Part shown: positions 14,146-14,146 of the stretch, piece after piece
How positions within the stretch are numbered: position 1 is the stretch's first letter
How the letters are laid out: every line of letters begins with the position of its first letter
Assembly: GCA_021158305.1 (NCBI GenBank)
Contig: JAGGUU010000067.1
Span: 1-14,146 of the forward strand
DNA: 14,146 nucleotides
Source of the DNA: Candidatus Bathyarchaeota archaeon
GTDB taxonomy: Archaea > Thermoproteota > Bathyarchaeia > Bathyarchaeales > DTEX01
Direction: 5' to 3'
Program-made: the position numbers and the translations under genes
The notes under the pieces: model-generated
Told to the model about the DNA's origin: nothing
Databases searched by the model: none
What the model saw: only the letters and a program-made list of their open reading frames with translations

Positions 14146-14146
14146 A

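Noticed and set aside
1..14146. CRISPR arrays, insertion sequences, phage or defence genes
   Set aside because: No regularly spaced repeats, transposase, integrase or nuclease signatures were seen; the GGGGT repeat around the tRNA insert is too short to claim a mobile element.

Overview
The window comes from an archaeon. The evidence is a TIP49/RuvB-like ATPase in a prokaryotic gene context, a GPN-loop GTPase with the archaeal/eukaryotic fold signature, a wHTH protein that looks like the archaea-restricted DUF4443 family, an archaeal-type GH38 alpha-mannosidase, TATA-like AT boxes instead of bacterial -35/-10 elements, heavy AGA/AGG use for arginine, and a tRNA-Ser gene interrupted near its 5' end. 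The mixture fits a TACK-group lineage (Thermoproteota or Bathyarchaeia-like), possibly thermophilic. That placement is inference from gene content and has not been tested by phylogeny.

Layout. Positions 1-1240 are a partly decayed stretch on the minus strand. It holds the N-terminal part of a histone-deacetylase-family amidohydrolase with a problematic start (1-502), a broken GNAT acetyltransferase (591-970), and an unlisted 48-residue four-cysteine protein (1091-1237). A small two-helix membrane protein lies on the plus strand (1342-1503). Next, on the minus strand, come the TIP49 ATPase (1562-2938) and, upstream of it, a 102-residue coiled-coil protein (3034-3342), probably one transcription unit. 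A plus-strand 3-methyladenine-type DNA glycosylase (3546-4148) ends 2 nt from a convergent membrane GT2 glycosyltransferase (4151-5263).

The centre is carbohydrate-related: the GT2 enzyme, a large GH38 alpha-mannosidase (5428-8493, plus), a zinc-dependent medium-chain dehydrogenase (8507-9538, minus) and a Gfo/Idh/MocA oxidoreductase (9996-11048, minus). Together they could trim alpha-mannosides and oxidise or rearrange the released sugar, with the GT2 enzyme possibly making a related glycan. No transporter is present, and the genes are not one operon. A 457-bp gap (9539-9995) has no recognisable gene.

The right end is housekeeping-like: the DUF4443-type wHTH protein (11283-11903, plus), which converges on a GPN-loop GTPase (11906-12670, minus); a CinA/MoCF-like protein just upstream of the GTPase (12706-13530, minus); a small zinc ribbon protein (13704-13910, minus); and a plus-strand tRNA-Ser(CGA) (14021-14145). 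The tRNA has an encoded CCA and a 38-nt insertion between the acceptor 5' strand and the D arm.

Several genes have an upstream in-frame extension that I trimmed, because a well-placed Shine-Dalgarno sequence points to a later start (GH38, Gfo/Idh/MocA, GPN, CinA). The most notable items are the oddly placed tRNA insertion, the unannotated four-Cys mini-protein, the GNAT wreck beside a frameshifted HDAC start, the TIP49 Walker B change (DDSH) with its small coiled-coil neighbour, and a short inverted repeat overlapping the likely GT2 TATA box. I did not find a clearly novel multi-gene defence or mobile system.
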